Source: a bacterium (GTDB taxonomy: Bacteria; Planctomycetota; J058; JAJDCP01). From it: a DNA stretch of 26,203 nt. Each line of letters opens with the position of its first letter. Positions within the stretch are counted from its first letter, which is position 1. Shown piece after piece: positions 16,301 through 22,875 of the stretch. The stretch is from assembly GCA_030428695.1 (NCBI GenBank), contig JAUIEM010000098.1, forward strand, positions 1 to 26,203. Reading direction: 5' to 3'. The translations under genes and the position numbers were made by a program. The notes under the pieces were generated by a model that was given only the letters and a program-made list of their open reading frames with translations, did no database searches and was not told the origin of the DNA.

Positions 16301-18714
16301 GCGACCTCGACGTCTCCCTCAAGCTCGACGCCGACTCCGCCCGGGGCATGGAGCGCTGGCAGCAGGACGAGCTGTTGCTCGAGGCCAAGAAGGACCTCGA
16401 GGCGCGGCTGCGCCAGCACACCCCCGACTCCGGCGTCACCCTCGACACCAACGTCTACCTGTCCCCCGAGCGCATCGCCGTGCGCGGCGGCGCATCCGAC
16501 ACGATCAAAGCCGCCGGCCTCCAGAACGAGGACGTGATGGGGCTGTTCGCCATCCGCACCGGCCTCGGCTCGAACGACGCGCTGTGGGACAAGATGAAGG
16601 CGGACATCCTCAAGAACGCCGAGAAGGTCGGGCGCAAGGCCGACATGCAGAAGGTGCTCGCGACCGTCGACAGCAAGTGGGACGACTTCCAGCGCCTGCT
16701 CAAGGAACACGGCGAGATGGGCCGGATGCGGATCTACGAGCAGAAGCTCGAGGACTTCATCAAGAAGCACGGCAAGAAGCTGTCCGAGCAGACCCCCGAA
16801 GGCGACGTCCTGCGCAACGAGTACAACCGGCTGAAGAACGACTACAGCGCGGCGATGCGCGAGACCTACTTCACCGCGGGAGCGACCGGCCACATCGTCC
16901 TCGGCAAGAAGGAGCTGACTCCCGCCGAGGCGCTCCAGGCCCGCCAGGACCACGCCCGCTACATGTTCGAGTACCTCAACGGCGAGAAGTCCCTCGAGTA
17001 CAAGCTGCAGAAGGTGCTGAAGTACGAGCAGCGCGAGCTGGTCGCCCGCTCCCTCGGCGGCGGGCCGGCCCCCGATGACGCGATGCTGGGCGTGATGAAG
17101 CGGATGAAGGGCGCCGTCGACGAGAAGGCCGCCTTCGAGATCTGGACCCGCTACAGCTACTGGAAGTCGAAGGGTGTCAGCGGCGACGCCCTGCTGAGCA
17201 AGATCGACAACGCCCCCGTCCCCGCCGCCGACAAGGACTTCGCCCAGACCTTCGCCAAGAAGCAGGCCGAGGCCCACCTCGAGGCGACGCGCAAGAAGCT
17301 GTACGAGGTCGCGACCACCGTCCTCGGCAACGGCGACCCGCTCAAGGCGGTCAAGAGCCTCGACTACAACGACCCGAAGGCGCTCGCCTCCTTCCTCAGC
17401 GCCCATGGCGCCAACGACAAGGCGATGCTCGCGCTGTACTTCAAGGTCGGCGACTGGAACAAGATGAAGAAGCTGATGCACACCCTGCCCCCCGACGTGC
17501 TCAAAGCGCTCGACGGCGGCAAGAAGGTGGCGGAAGCGCGGACGCGCCTGGTCAAGGGTCTCTACCAGGAGACCTTCGACATGATGGCCAAGAAGCACGG
17601 GGTCAAGCTCGGCAGCCCCGCCGACGAGGGCGCCTTCCTGGTCGGCACCGGTCCCTCCCACCCGGACTTCAAGGGCGTCAACAGCGACCTCGACGTCTCC
17701 CTCAAGCTCGACGCGCAGTCCGCCGCGGGGAAAGACCGCTGGCAGCAGGACGAGCTCCTGCTCGACGCCAAGAAGGACCTCGAAGCCCGGCTGCGCGCCC
17801 ACACTCCGGACAGCGGCGTCAGCCTCGACACCAACGTCTACCTCTCCCCCGAGCGCATCGCCGTGCGCGACGCCGCCGACAGCTCGGTCAAGAACGCGAA
17901 CCTGAACAACGAAGACGTGATGGGCCTGTTCGCGATCCGCACCGGCCTCGGCGACAACTCCGCGCTGTGGGAGAAGATGAAGGCGGACATCCTCAAGAAC
18001 GCCAAGCAGGTCGGCCGCGAGCGCAACATGCAGAAGCTGCTCAAGCGCGTCGACGACAAGTGGACCGAGTTCCAGCGGCTGCTCAAGGAAAAGGGCGAGA
18101 TGGGCCGGATGCGGGTCTACGAGCAGCGCCTCGAGGACTTCATCAAGCAGCACGGCAAGAAGCTGTCCGAGCAGACGCCCCAGGGCGACCAGCTGCGCAA
18201 CCAGTACAACAAGCTGAAGAACGACTACTCGGCGGCGATGCGCGAGACCTACTACACCGGCGGCGCCTGCGGCCACATCGTGCTCGGCAAGAAGGAGCTG
18301 ACCGCGGCCGAGGCCCTCAACGCCCGGCAGGACCACGCCCGCTACATGTACGAGTACCTCAACGGCAGCAAGTCGACCGAATACAAGCTGCAGAAAGTGC
18401 TGAAGTACGAGCAGCGGGAGCTGATCGCGGAGAGCCTCGGCGGCGGCGCGACCCCGGACGTGGCGATGATCGGGGTGATGAAGAAGATGAAGGGGGCCGT
18501 CGACGAGATGGCCGCCTTCGAGTTCTGGACCCGCTACACCTACTGGAAGTCGAAGGGCATCCTCGGCGACGACCTGGTCAAGAAGCTCGACGAGGCCGTG
18601 CCGACCGGCGACGCGCAGCTGGCGAAGACGATGGCCCAGAGCAGCGCGCGGCTGCACCTCGAGAAGACGCGCAAGAAGCTGTACAGCATCGCGACGACGG
18701 TGTTGGAGCGCTGA
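13357..18714 (+). CDS. Giant DUF4157 (eCIS-core) protein with annexin-like, PKD-like and duplicated nucleotidyltransferase-like units
   Basis: The protein has 1785 residues. DUF4157 lies at about 40-125, with the zincin-type HELTH at 88-92 and E118/E120 downstream. An annexin-like repeat is at about 245-320 (CWGTDERKLQELL), a PKD/Ig-like beta segment at about 345-432, and a second annexin-like helical segment at about 445-520. Hydrophobic stretches at about 682-702 and 750-790 recall translocation regions of polymorphic toxins. Two tandem 461-residue units (869-1329 and 1330-1785) follow. Each has VGTGPS, then SDLDVSLKL, then LDTNVYL: G969/T970, D983/D985, D1030 in unit 1 and G1430/T1431, D1444/D1446, D1491 in unit 2. 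This resembles the polymerase-beta-type nucleotidyltransferase pattern, here called by eye only. GGAGG precedes the ATG. There is no signal peptide. Best guess: an exported or phage-tail-like-delivered effector; no delivery genes are in the window. Confidence 0.8.
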   Translation: MSDPLPIDSTLLARLEKSPTRKVGAGTQSFLDSLFQRRVGPLKVHDNPLAAKAAHGQKAQAFAARGHIYLGKNAPAKGSQKEKELLAHELTHVDQFQKGKLKGFAGKTLGKDDPLEQEAERMERKARLVSSGPAPTGLKIGKLEITVDGAPADRRQQAFAQAALRGAREELSRYIGETEKNISTLKIKVPGRQGVTLQQATRAIVQQVARVVGRPPQRRPQGMVIARKEEGDGQALGTAEARRRAKAMWDAMYCWGTDERKLQELLDGPKNEVRSVVDLYNREFHKPGWISKKGGLYEDILAETSGGHLTALLGLLAKAGYTTPYKYRPSLSDGSGGYPRIGCKPDLAMLAPGTDVTFFIEWGPQGAILPMDLQYEWICYNDRSTRTKHGGAPVFWGPKSRSWRARWSFPGTHRVVCKYTVGSTTYLLERKQAVAPVSSLATPAQRIEAALALQSHSAITRLSDADYRAASVEQKAAMMLLLMKGYTDGGAEKALVRIVKAVKNPAEFAELRKKVMFHELYGELGFALTKQIWQGSPHVRSGAETLARKLFSSAESKLLAAHIGVAELQQHYNKEDKSDYEDVQRKLGKIKELQTIPMVFVPFALLQEMPLVLYGGPTPDGGWLIVDPIFKRRTYTGNSREAALKHYLGSAALPEGVLLYPGSGGGIQTRFYQSSNWKIADWLMTAVAAIGIVAAVVAALTPEPVVSKGLATWLGSASLAYFASRGVYKVAEKTSHGQSFTDREVLMDAIDAVASIFAIGSIASKAARARLIFGALGLTADAAQLGLMTEQLIKIANDPKLNDSERQKAMAQHLAVMMLSGALIFISNKDFADELKQTWKNRKVTVCHVDEAALAREVTKVRAHVDQLKLAQSLEIDNPTKLAAFLTANKDNGEAMLALYQRIGSWDKLRKLMKSLPADVLKSLDGGKAVAVARTDLVKGLYQETFDMMAKKHGVKLGNPKNEGDFLVGTGPSHADFKGVNSDLDVSLKLDADSARGMERWQQDELLLEAKKDLEARLRQHTPDSGVTLDTNVYLSPERIAVRGGASDTIKAAGLQNEDVMGLFAIRTGLGSNDALWDKMKADILKNAEKVGRKADMQKVLATVDSKWDDFQRLLKEHGEMGRMRIYEQKLEDFIKKHGKKLSEQTPEGDVLRNEYNRLKNDYSAAMRETYFTAGATGHIVLGKKELTPAEALQARQDHARYMFEYLNGEKSLEYKLQKVLKYEQRELVARSLGGGPAPDDAMLGVMKRMKGAVDEKAAFEIWTRYSYWKSKGVSGDALLSKIDNAPVPAADKDFAQTFAKKQAEAHLEATRKKLYEVATTVLGNGDPLKAVKSLDYNDPKALASFLSAHGANDKAMLALYFKVGDWNKMKKLMHTLPPDVLKALDGGKKVAEARTRLVKGLYQETFDMMAKKHGVKLGSPADEGAFLVGTGPSHPDFKGVNSDLDVSLKLDAQSAAGKDRWQQDELLLDAKKDLEARLRAHTPDSGVSLDTNVYLSPERIAVRDAADSSVKNANLNNEDVMGLFAIRTGLGDNSALWEKMKADILKNAKQVGRERNMQKLLKRVDDKWTEFQRLLKEKGEMGRMRVYEQRLEDFIKQHGKKLSEQTPQGDQLRNQYNKLKNDYSAAMRETYYTGGACGHIVLGKKELTAAEALNARQDHARYMYEYLNGSKSTEYKLQKVLKYEQRELIAESLGGGATPDVAMIGVMKKMKGAVDEMAAFEFWTRYTYWKSKGILGDDLVKKLDEAVPTGDAQLAKTMAQSSARLHLEKTRKKLYSIATTVLER
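15961..17343 (+). repeat. Tandem intragenic unit 1 (461 codons)
   Basis: It encodes residues 869-1329 and is followed directly by unit 2 at an exact 1383-bp offset. Residues 937-1043 match unit 2 residues 1398-1504 at 95 of 107 positions. Confidence 0.9.
17344..18711 (+). repeat. Tandem intragenic unit 2 (456 codons to the stop)
   Basis: It encodes residues 1330-1785. A 67-bp stretch (17548-17614) is identical to unit 1 (16165-16231), so the duplication is recent or is homogenised by gene conversion. Divergence is higher at the start of each unit and in the C-terminal third. Confidence 0.9.
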
Positions 18715-18760
18715 GCGGAGGTTGAGCCGGTCCTTGGACCCCGTCAGATTCGCGGGTGAC

Positions 18761-18788
18761 TTGACACCTGGTCGGCCGACAGTAGAGT
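18761..18788 (+). promoter_or_regulatory. Promoter of the toxin-antitoxin pair
   Basis: A perfect TTGACA at 18761-18766 is followed after 16 bases by TAGAGT at 18783-18788, with the antitoxin ATG at 18834. A second possible -10, TACAAT, lies at 18809-18814 but lacks a good -35. Confidence 0.5.
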
Positions 18789-18799
18789 TCCAATGGAAC
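18787..18799. promoter_or_regulatory. Operator-like palindrome of the toxin-antitoxin pair
   Basis: GTTCC-AAT-GGAAC is an inverted repeat that overlaps the -10 region. AACCgaactGGTT follows at once. Ribbon-helix-helix antitoxins usually repress their own promoter at such sites, so autoregulation by the downstream antitoxin is a reasonable inference. Confidence 0.5.
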
Positions 18800-18833
18800 C
18801 GAACTGGTTACAATAGGCAACCACGAGGAAACC

Positions 18834-19121
18834 ATGGCGTCGTTCACGATCAAAAACATCCCCCAGGAGCTACTCGACGCTCTCCGCGCGCGCGCAGCCA
18901 GAGAACGGAGAAGCCTGACCCAGGAGATCATCCACCTGCTCGAAGAGGAAACCACGAGGCAGGCACCCCCGGCTTCGCCCGCTTCCGTCGAGGCGGAGAG
19001 AGACCTACAGTGTGCGATCTGGTCAGAGTTCGCAGGCGGGTGGGAGTCAGACCGAAGCGCGGAGGATGAGATCGCTCGCATCTACGCCGCGCGTTCGCAG
19101 GGCCGGGATGTCGACCTGTGA
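18834..19121 (+). CDS. VapB/FitA-type ribbon-helix-helix antitoxin
   Basis: The 95-residue protein opens with MASFTIKNIPQELLDALRAR, the ribbon-helix-helix DNA-binding fold (residues 2-42) of Arc/FitA-like antitoxins, including RSLTQEIIHLLEEE. The C-terminal half (about 55-95) would wrap the toxin. The ATG at 18834 has GAGG upstream. The stop overlaps the toxin GTG (GTGA), the normal layout for VapBC. It should bind the palindrome upstream and neutralise the PIN toxin in a complex. Confidence 0.9.
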   Translation: MASFTIKNIPQELLDALRARAARERRSLTQEIIHLLEEETTRQAPPASPASVEAERDLQCAIWSEFAGGWESDRSAEDEIARIYAARSQGRDVDL

Positions 19122-19513
19122 GGGTCCTGGACACCGACGTGTGTATCGAGATTCTCCGTGGGAACCAGAAGGTCATCGCGAGACGGAGGGCGCTCGCCGA
19201 CACCGTGGCGACAACCTGGGTAACAGCTTCGGAGTTGTTCTACGGCGCGGAGAAGTCATCGAACCCGGGCAGGAACGGGAAAATGGTGACGCAGTTTCTC
19301 GGCACCCTCCCCGTTGTCTCGCTGAGCCTGTCGTCGTCCAGGCACTTCGGGCGGGTCAAGGCCCGCTTGGAAAGTGCCGGACAACGCCTGGCCGATGCCG
19401 ACCTGCTTATCGGTTCGGTCTGCCTGGCGCGATCGGCAGTGCTGGTCACCGGAAACCTGCGACACTACCGGCGCATCGAAGGACTCGTCCTGGAAGACTG
19501 GATCCGCGGTTGA
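19118..19513 (+). CDS. VapC-type PIN-domain ribonuclease toxin
   Basis: The 131-residue PIN domain has all expected acidic residues: D5 and D7 in LDTDVCIEIL, E39 in ASELFYGA, and D93/D95 in LADADLLIG. It ends in VTGNLRHYRRIEGLVLEDW, the usual VapC tail. It would cleave RNA (in many homologues tRNA or rRNA) in a Mg2+-dependent way when free of antitoxin. The GTG start overlaps the antitoxin stop, so the pair is translationally coupled. The 62% GC in a sampled line is below the neighbours, consistent with transfer. It appears intact. Confidence 0.92.
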   Translation: MRVLDTDVCIEILRGNQKVIARRRALADTVATTWVTASELFYGAEKSSNPGRNGKMVTQFLGTLPVVSLSLSSSRHFGRVKARLESAGQRLADADLLIGSVCLARSAVLVTGNLRHYRRIEGLVLEDWIRG

Positions 19514-19575
19514 TGGCAGGCTCCCCCGTCAGCCCCTTGCATCCCCCCGCCCACCTGGAATGATAGGTCCCCATC

Positions 19576-19593
19576 GGCGGAGCTCCCTCCGCC
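19576..19593. promoter_or_regulatory. GC-rich hairpin between toxin and pentapeptide gene
   Basis: GGCGGAG-CTCC-CTCCGCC forms a 7-bp stem with a 4-base loop. It could end the toxin-antitoxin transcript or sit in the leader of the next gene. No T-run follows, so an intrinsic terminator is not well supported. Confidence 0.35.
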
Positions 19594-19611
19594 CCATCCA
19601 CGGAGGCCGCC

Positions 19612-20331
19612 GTGCCCGAAGCCCACGTCGTCGAGACCCTGCGCAAAGGTGCCTCCGCCTGGAACACCTGGCGCAAGCAGAACCCGTCCTACCCGCTCCT
19701 CTTCGCCGGCGACTCCCTGCGCGGCGCGAACCTCGAAGGCTGCGACCTCAGCGGCATCGAGTTCGTGATGTGCGACTTCTTCGGCGCCCGCCTGGCCAAG
19801 GCCGACCTGCGCCGCGCGAACTTCGCGAGCTGCAACTTCGGGGGCGCGCACCTGCGCGAGGTCGAGTGCGAGGAGACCTGCTTCCACGAGTGCGAGGGCA
19901 AGACCGCCAACTTCACCGGCGCGCGCTTCGTCCAGGGCTTCTTTGCGAAGTCCAACCTGCAGGCGGCGACCTTCGCCAAGGTCGCGGCCCGCGGCCTGAG
20001 CCTGCAGGGCTGCGACCTGCGTGAGGCCGACTTCCGCGGCGCGAGCCTGCGGGACGTCGACCTGAGCTTCTGCGACCTGCAGAAGGCGACCCTGCACCAG
20101 GTCAAGCTCCCCGGCGGCAGCCTGTTCGGCGCCAAGCTGCAGGGCGCCGACCTGCGCGAGCTCGGTGCGCGCGACGTGCAGTTCCAACGCGCCGACCTGA
20201 CCGGGGCCGACCTGCGCGGGGCCGACCTGACCGGCGCGCAGTTCGACAAGGCCTTCCTGCAGGGCGCCCAGCTCGGCGGCGCGAAGACCAGCGGCGCCAA
20301 CCTCGACGCGGCGATGGACGCGGGGGTGTAG
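19612..20331 (+). CDS. Pentapeptide-repeat protein
   Basis: The 239-residue protein has a short helical lead (1-35) and then tandem A(D/N)LXX-type pentapeptides to the end, e.g. GANLEGCDLSG and GADLTG-like units such as ADLTGADLRGADLTG near 197-211. These form a right-handed quadrilateral beta-helix. Known members include DNA-mimic proteins that protect gyrase (Qnr, MfpA), but most have unknown roles and this one has no diagnostic loops. The GTG at 19612 has GGAGG five bases upstream. The next gene starts one base after its stop, so it is in an operon with the HAD phosphatase. There is no signal peptide, so it should be cytoplasmic. Confidence 0.88.
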   Translation: MPEAHVVETLRKGASAWNTWRKQNPSYPLLFAGDSLRGANLEGCDLSGIEFVMCDFFGARLAKADLRRANFASCNFGGAHLREVECEETCFHECEGKTANFTGARFVQGFFAKSNLQAATFAKVAARGLSLQGCDLREADFRGASLRDVDLSFCDLQKATLHQVKLPGGSLFGAKLQGADLRELGARDVQFQRADLTGADLRGADLTGAQFDKAFLQGAQLGGAKTSGANLDAAMDAGV

Positions 20332-20332
20332 C

Positions 20333-20983
20333 ATGCGCGCGCTCGTCTTCGACCTCGACGGCACCCTCGCCGACTCGACCCGCGCGATCACCGCGACCTG
20401 GGAGCTGGTGCTGACCGAGGCCGGGCTGCCGACCGGGGTGACCGCCGGGCTGCCCGCCCTGATCGGGCTGCCCCTCACGCTGTGCTTCGACCGCCTGCTG
20501 CCCGAGCTCCCGACCGACGAGCGCGCCGCCCTGGTCGAGCGCTACCGGCAGACCTACGGGGCGATGGCGGAACGGGAAGAGCGCCTCTTCCCCGGCGTGG
20601 AGGCGTTGCTGCAGGAGACCCGGGCCGCCGGCTTCGCGCTCGGCGTCGCGACCGGCAAGAGCCAGTCCGGCGCCGAGAACGCCGTCCGCCGCCACGGCCT
20701 GGACGGCGCCTTCGACAGCGTCCACGGCATCCTCCCCGGCACCCCGGGCAAGCCCGATCCGGCGGTGCTGTCCCGGGCCCTGGAAGCGCTCGGACGCGGG
20801 GCCGAGCGCACGATGATGATCGGCGACACCCTCTACGACCTGTCGATGGCGCAGGCCCTCGGCGTGCCCTTCTGTGGGGTCAGCTGGGGCGTGCACCGCC
20901 GCGAGGATCTGCTGGCCGCCGGCGCCGAGCGGATGTGCGACACGGTCGAGGAGCTGACCGAGGTGGTGCTGGGCGGGTGGTGA
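20333..20983 (+). CDS. HAD-family hydrolase (phosphoglycolate-phosphatase-like)
   Basis: The 216-residue protein has all four HAD motifs: motif I FDLDGT with D7/D9, motif II ATGKS with T107, motif III K140 in GKPDP, and motif IV GDTLYD with D165 and D169. An alpha-helical cap (about 15-85) marks subclass I, as in Gph, PpaX and beta-phosphoglucomutase. It should remove a phosphate from a small metabolite through an aspartyl-phosphate intermediate; phosphoglycolate, pyrophosphate or nucleotide substrates are all possible. The ATG lies one base after the pentapeptide gene stop, and the end overlaps the next gene by GTGA. Confidence 0.9.
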   Translation: MRALVFDLDGTLADSTRAITATWELVLTEAGLPTGVTAGLPALIGLPLTLCFDRLLPELPTDERAALVERYRQTYGAMAEREERLFPGVEALLQETRAAGFALGVATGKSQSGAENAVRRHGLDGAFDSVHGILPGTPGKPDPAVLSRALEALGRGAERTMMIGDTLYDLSMAQALGVPFCGVSWGVHRREDLLAAGAERMCDTVEELTEVVLGGW

Positions 20984-22044
20984 AGAGCTCTGTGTTCACG
21001 ACGGCGGCCGCGGCGCGCGAGCTCGCGGAGCGCTTCCCCGGCGAGCCGGTCGAGCTCTTCTGGGACGAGCTCGAAGGCCACGACCTGTTCCTCGCGCTGT
21101 TCGACGCCTTCGTCCGCGCGCTCGGCTTCGGCGTCGACTTCCCGCTGCCGGACGGCTGCAACTGGCGCCGCGAGCTCGGCCTGCCGGAGCGCGACCCGCT
21201 CGTTGTCTGGGACTTCGACCACTTTCAGCTGTCCCTGCGCCTGCAGCTCTCCGACCGGGGACAGGTGCTGCTGACACACCACCCTCTCGACGCGCGACGG
21301 CCGCCGGGTCCGCTCGCCGGCACCGCGATGCCTGACCGGGGCGGCGAGACGGTCTCGCTGCACGACTGGAGCCGGGCGCCGGAGGAAGTCGTCCGTCCGC
21401 TCGGCACGGCCTGGCTGGTCGCTTTGATGGGCCGCCTGAACAGAGGGGGCCTGCCCCAGGAGGAGCTCATCGCGCGCTGCGAGAGCTACGAGCTCCCTTT
21501 TCGCTCCCCCGTGCCCCGGATTCCGGAAGCCAGCATGGGGCCAGCCAACGGCGACCTCCCCCGCCCGAGCGCGACGATCGAGGCTCCGCGTTTCCGGCCG
21601 CTGCGTGCACACCGCCTGGTGTTCTTCGCCCGCGAGGATGCACGGCCCGTCGCGCGGCTCGAGCTGGTCGCGCCCGGCGGAAAGAGCGAGGCGCTGCGGG
21701 CGCGCGCCTACGAGGCCGAGCTGCTCCACGCGCTCGCCTGCGGCCAGCACGTGCTGCTCCTCGACCCCTGGCCGGCGACGCCGGTCGCGCCAGGCCTCGG
21801 GGCGGCGGTGGCGGCCGAGCTCGGCGCGCCTGACGTGCTCGAGGCGCGCGGGCACAGCGTGACCAGCTTCGAGCGCGCCCCCGGGTCCATCCGCGTCTAC
21901 ACGTCGCCCCTGACGCCCGGCGCGCCGCTTCCCGAGCCCTTGCTGTTCCTCGCGCCCGGACGGTGCGTGCCGGTCCCGCTCGGCCCGACCTACGCCGAAG
22001 CCGTCGCCATGCTGGCCGCGTCCGACCGGGCGAAGCTGGTCTAG
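20980..22044 (+). CDS. Hypothetical protein
   Basis: This 354-residue reading has typical high-GC codon use but no recognised domain. It is mixed alpha/beta, with a cluster around VVWDFDHFQLSLRLQLSDRG near 74-93, a hydrophobic strand HVLLLDPWP near 262-270 and a Pro-rich C-terminal third. It has no signal peptide and no membrane segment. The GTG at 20980 overlaps the HAD stop (GTGA); another GTG sits one codon upstream and could be used instead. It belongs to the same operon as the pentapeptide and HAD genes. Its stop overlaps the stop of the convergent gene in a shared CTAG. Function is unknown. Confidence 0.72.
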   Translation: MKSSVFTTAAAARELAERFPGEPVELFWDELEGHDLFLALFDAFVRALGFGVDFPLPDGCNWRRELGLPERDPLVVWDFDHFQLSLRLQLSDRGQVLLTHHPLDARRPPGPLAGTAMPDRGGETVSLHDWSRAPEEVVRPLGTAWLVALMGRLNRGGLPQEELIARCESYELPFRSPVPRIPEASMGPANGDLPRPSATIEAPRFRPLRAHRLVFFAREDARPVARLELVAPGGKSEALRARAYEAELLHALACGQHVLLLDPWPATPVAPGLGAAVAAELGAPDVLEARGHSVTSFERAPGSIRVYTSPLTPGAPLPEPLLFLAPGRCVPVPLGPTYAEAVAMLAASDRAKLV

Positions 22045-22724
22045 CCCGTCTTCTCCAGGCGCTCCCGCACCTTCGCGCTGGTCAGCTCCTTCTGCACCTT
22101 CCGGCCGATCCACAGCGCCGACTTCGCGGACTTCCCACACAAGCTCTGCGCCAGCTCCAGGACCGCGGCGTGCAGCGCGCGGTTGCGCTTGCCGACGGCG
22201 CGCAGGGCCATGTCCACCGCCTTCTTGACGTGGTCGCGGGGATCGTCGGCGGCCGCTTCCAGCAGCGGCAGGCAGGCCTCGAAGCGGGCGTCGGGCGCCT
22301 TCTTGTCGTGCACGCTCAGGGCCCACAGCTGGGCGCAGGCGGCGCGCTTGACGTAGAGCGCCTCGGCGCCGGCCCAGGCGGGGATCACCTCCCAGGCCGG
22401 AGGCGCGCGGTCGAACAGGTGGAAGCAGACCGTGTCGCAGATCGACCAGCTGTCGAAGTCCTCGGCCCAGCGTTGCATCTGCGCGCGGTCGACCCGGGCC
22501 GGCTCGTCGACGTAGCTGGCGAGCATCCGCGCCTCGTACCAGCCGCTGGCCCACAGCTCCGCGGCGAGGGCGTGGTCGCGGCCGAGGGACTTCGCGAGCT
22601 TCTTGAGCTGGCCGACGCTGACGCCGAAGGCGCGCGCGGAGGGGATGTTGTAGCGCGCCATGCCGGCGATGGTCTCCGGGCTGCCGAGGGCGCGCAGGCG
22701 GGCGACGACGGGGGAAGCGGGCAT
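22041..22724 (-). CDS. DNA alkylation repair protein (AlkD-like HEAT-repeat glycosylase)
   Basis: The 227-residue all-helical protein fits the AlkD/AlkC family, which excises N3- and N7-alkylated purines. ELWASGWYEARMLASYV (56-72) and WAEDFDSWSICDTVC (86-100) are the family hallmarks. W93 and D97 have the spacing of Trp109 and Asp113 in the Bacillus cereus AlkD active site. The length is typical. The ATG at 22724 has GGAG upstream; the open frame beyond it is only the mirror of the MoxR gene. It is a single gene, divergent from the MoxR operon. No Ada-box or SOS box was recognised nearby. Confidence 0.85.
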   Translation of the reverse strand: MPASPVVARLRALGSPETIAGMARYNIPSARAFGVSVGQLKKLAKSLGRDHALAAELWASGWYEARMLASYVDEPARVDRAQMQRWAEDFDSWSICDTVCFHLFDRAPPAWEVIPAWAGAEALYVKRAACAQLWALSVHDKKAPDARFEACLPLLEAAADDPRDHVKKAVDMALRAVGKRNRALHAAVLELAQSLCGKSAKSALWIGRKVQKELTSAKVRERLEKTG

Positions 22725-22814
22725 CGGTGTCTCCGTCGGGTCGGTCTGAGGTGTGGATACGGCGGAAGCGAAGCGAGCGCAAGCCTCCGTCCCTCGTCGA
22801 GTGATCCCCGGTTT

Positions 22815-22843
22815 TTGCATTCTCCCCCCGAAGCGGATAGGCT
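22815..22843 (+). promoter_or_regulatory. Candidate promoter of the MoxR operon
   Basis: TTGCAT at 22815-22820 is followed after 17 bases by TAGGCT at 22838-22843, 32 bp before the MoxR ATG. The match is partial and judged by eye. Confidence 0.35.
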
Positions 22844-22875
22844 CGCGACTCTCAACGCACTTTGACGGAGCTGCG

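Noticed and set aside
14100..17078. Plus-strand 992-codon frame inside the DUF4157 gene
   Set aside because: It is an out-of-frame reading dominated by Arg, Pro and Gln with no domains.
13357..18714. A full extracellular contractile injection system
   Set aside because: Only the DUF4157 protein is present. No sheath, tube, spike, baseplate or Cis15-type AAA+ gene is found; the neighbouring ATPases are STAND-like, not Cis15-like.
19576..19593. Hairpin as an intrinsic terminator
   Set aside because: There is no T-tract after the stem. It is kept only as a possible regulatory hairpin.
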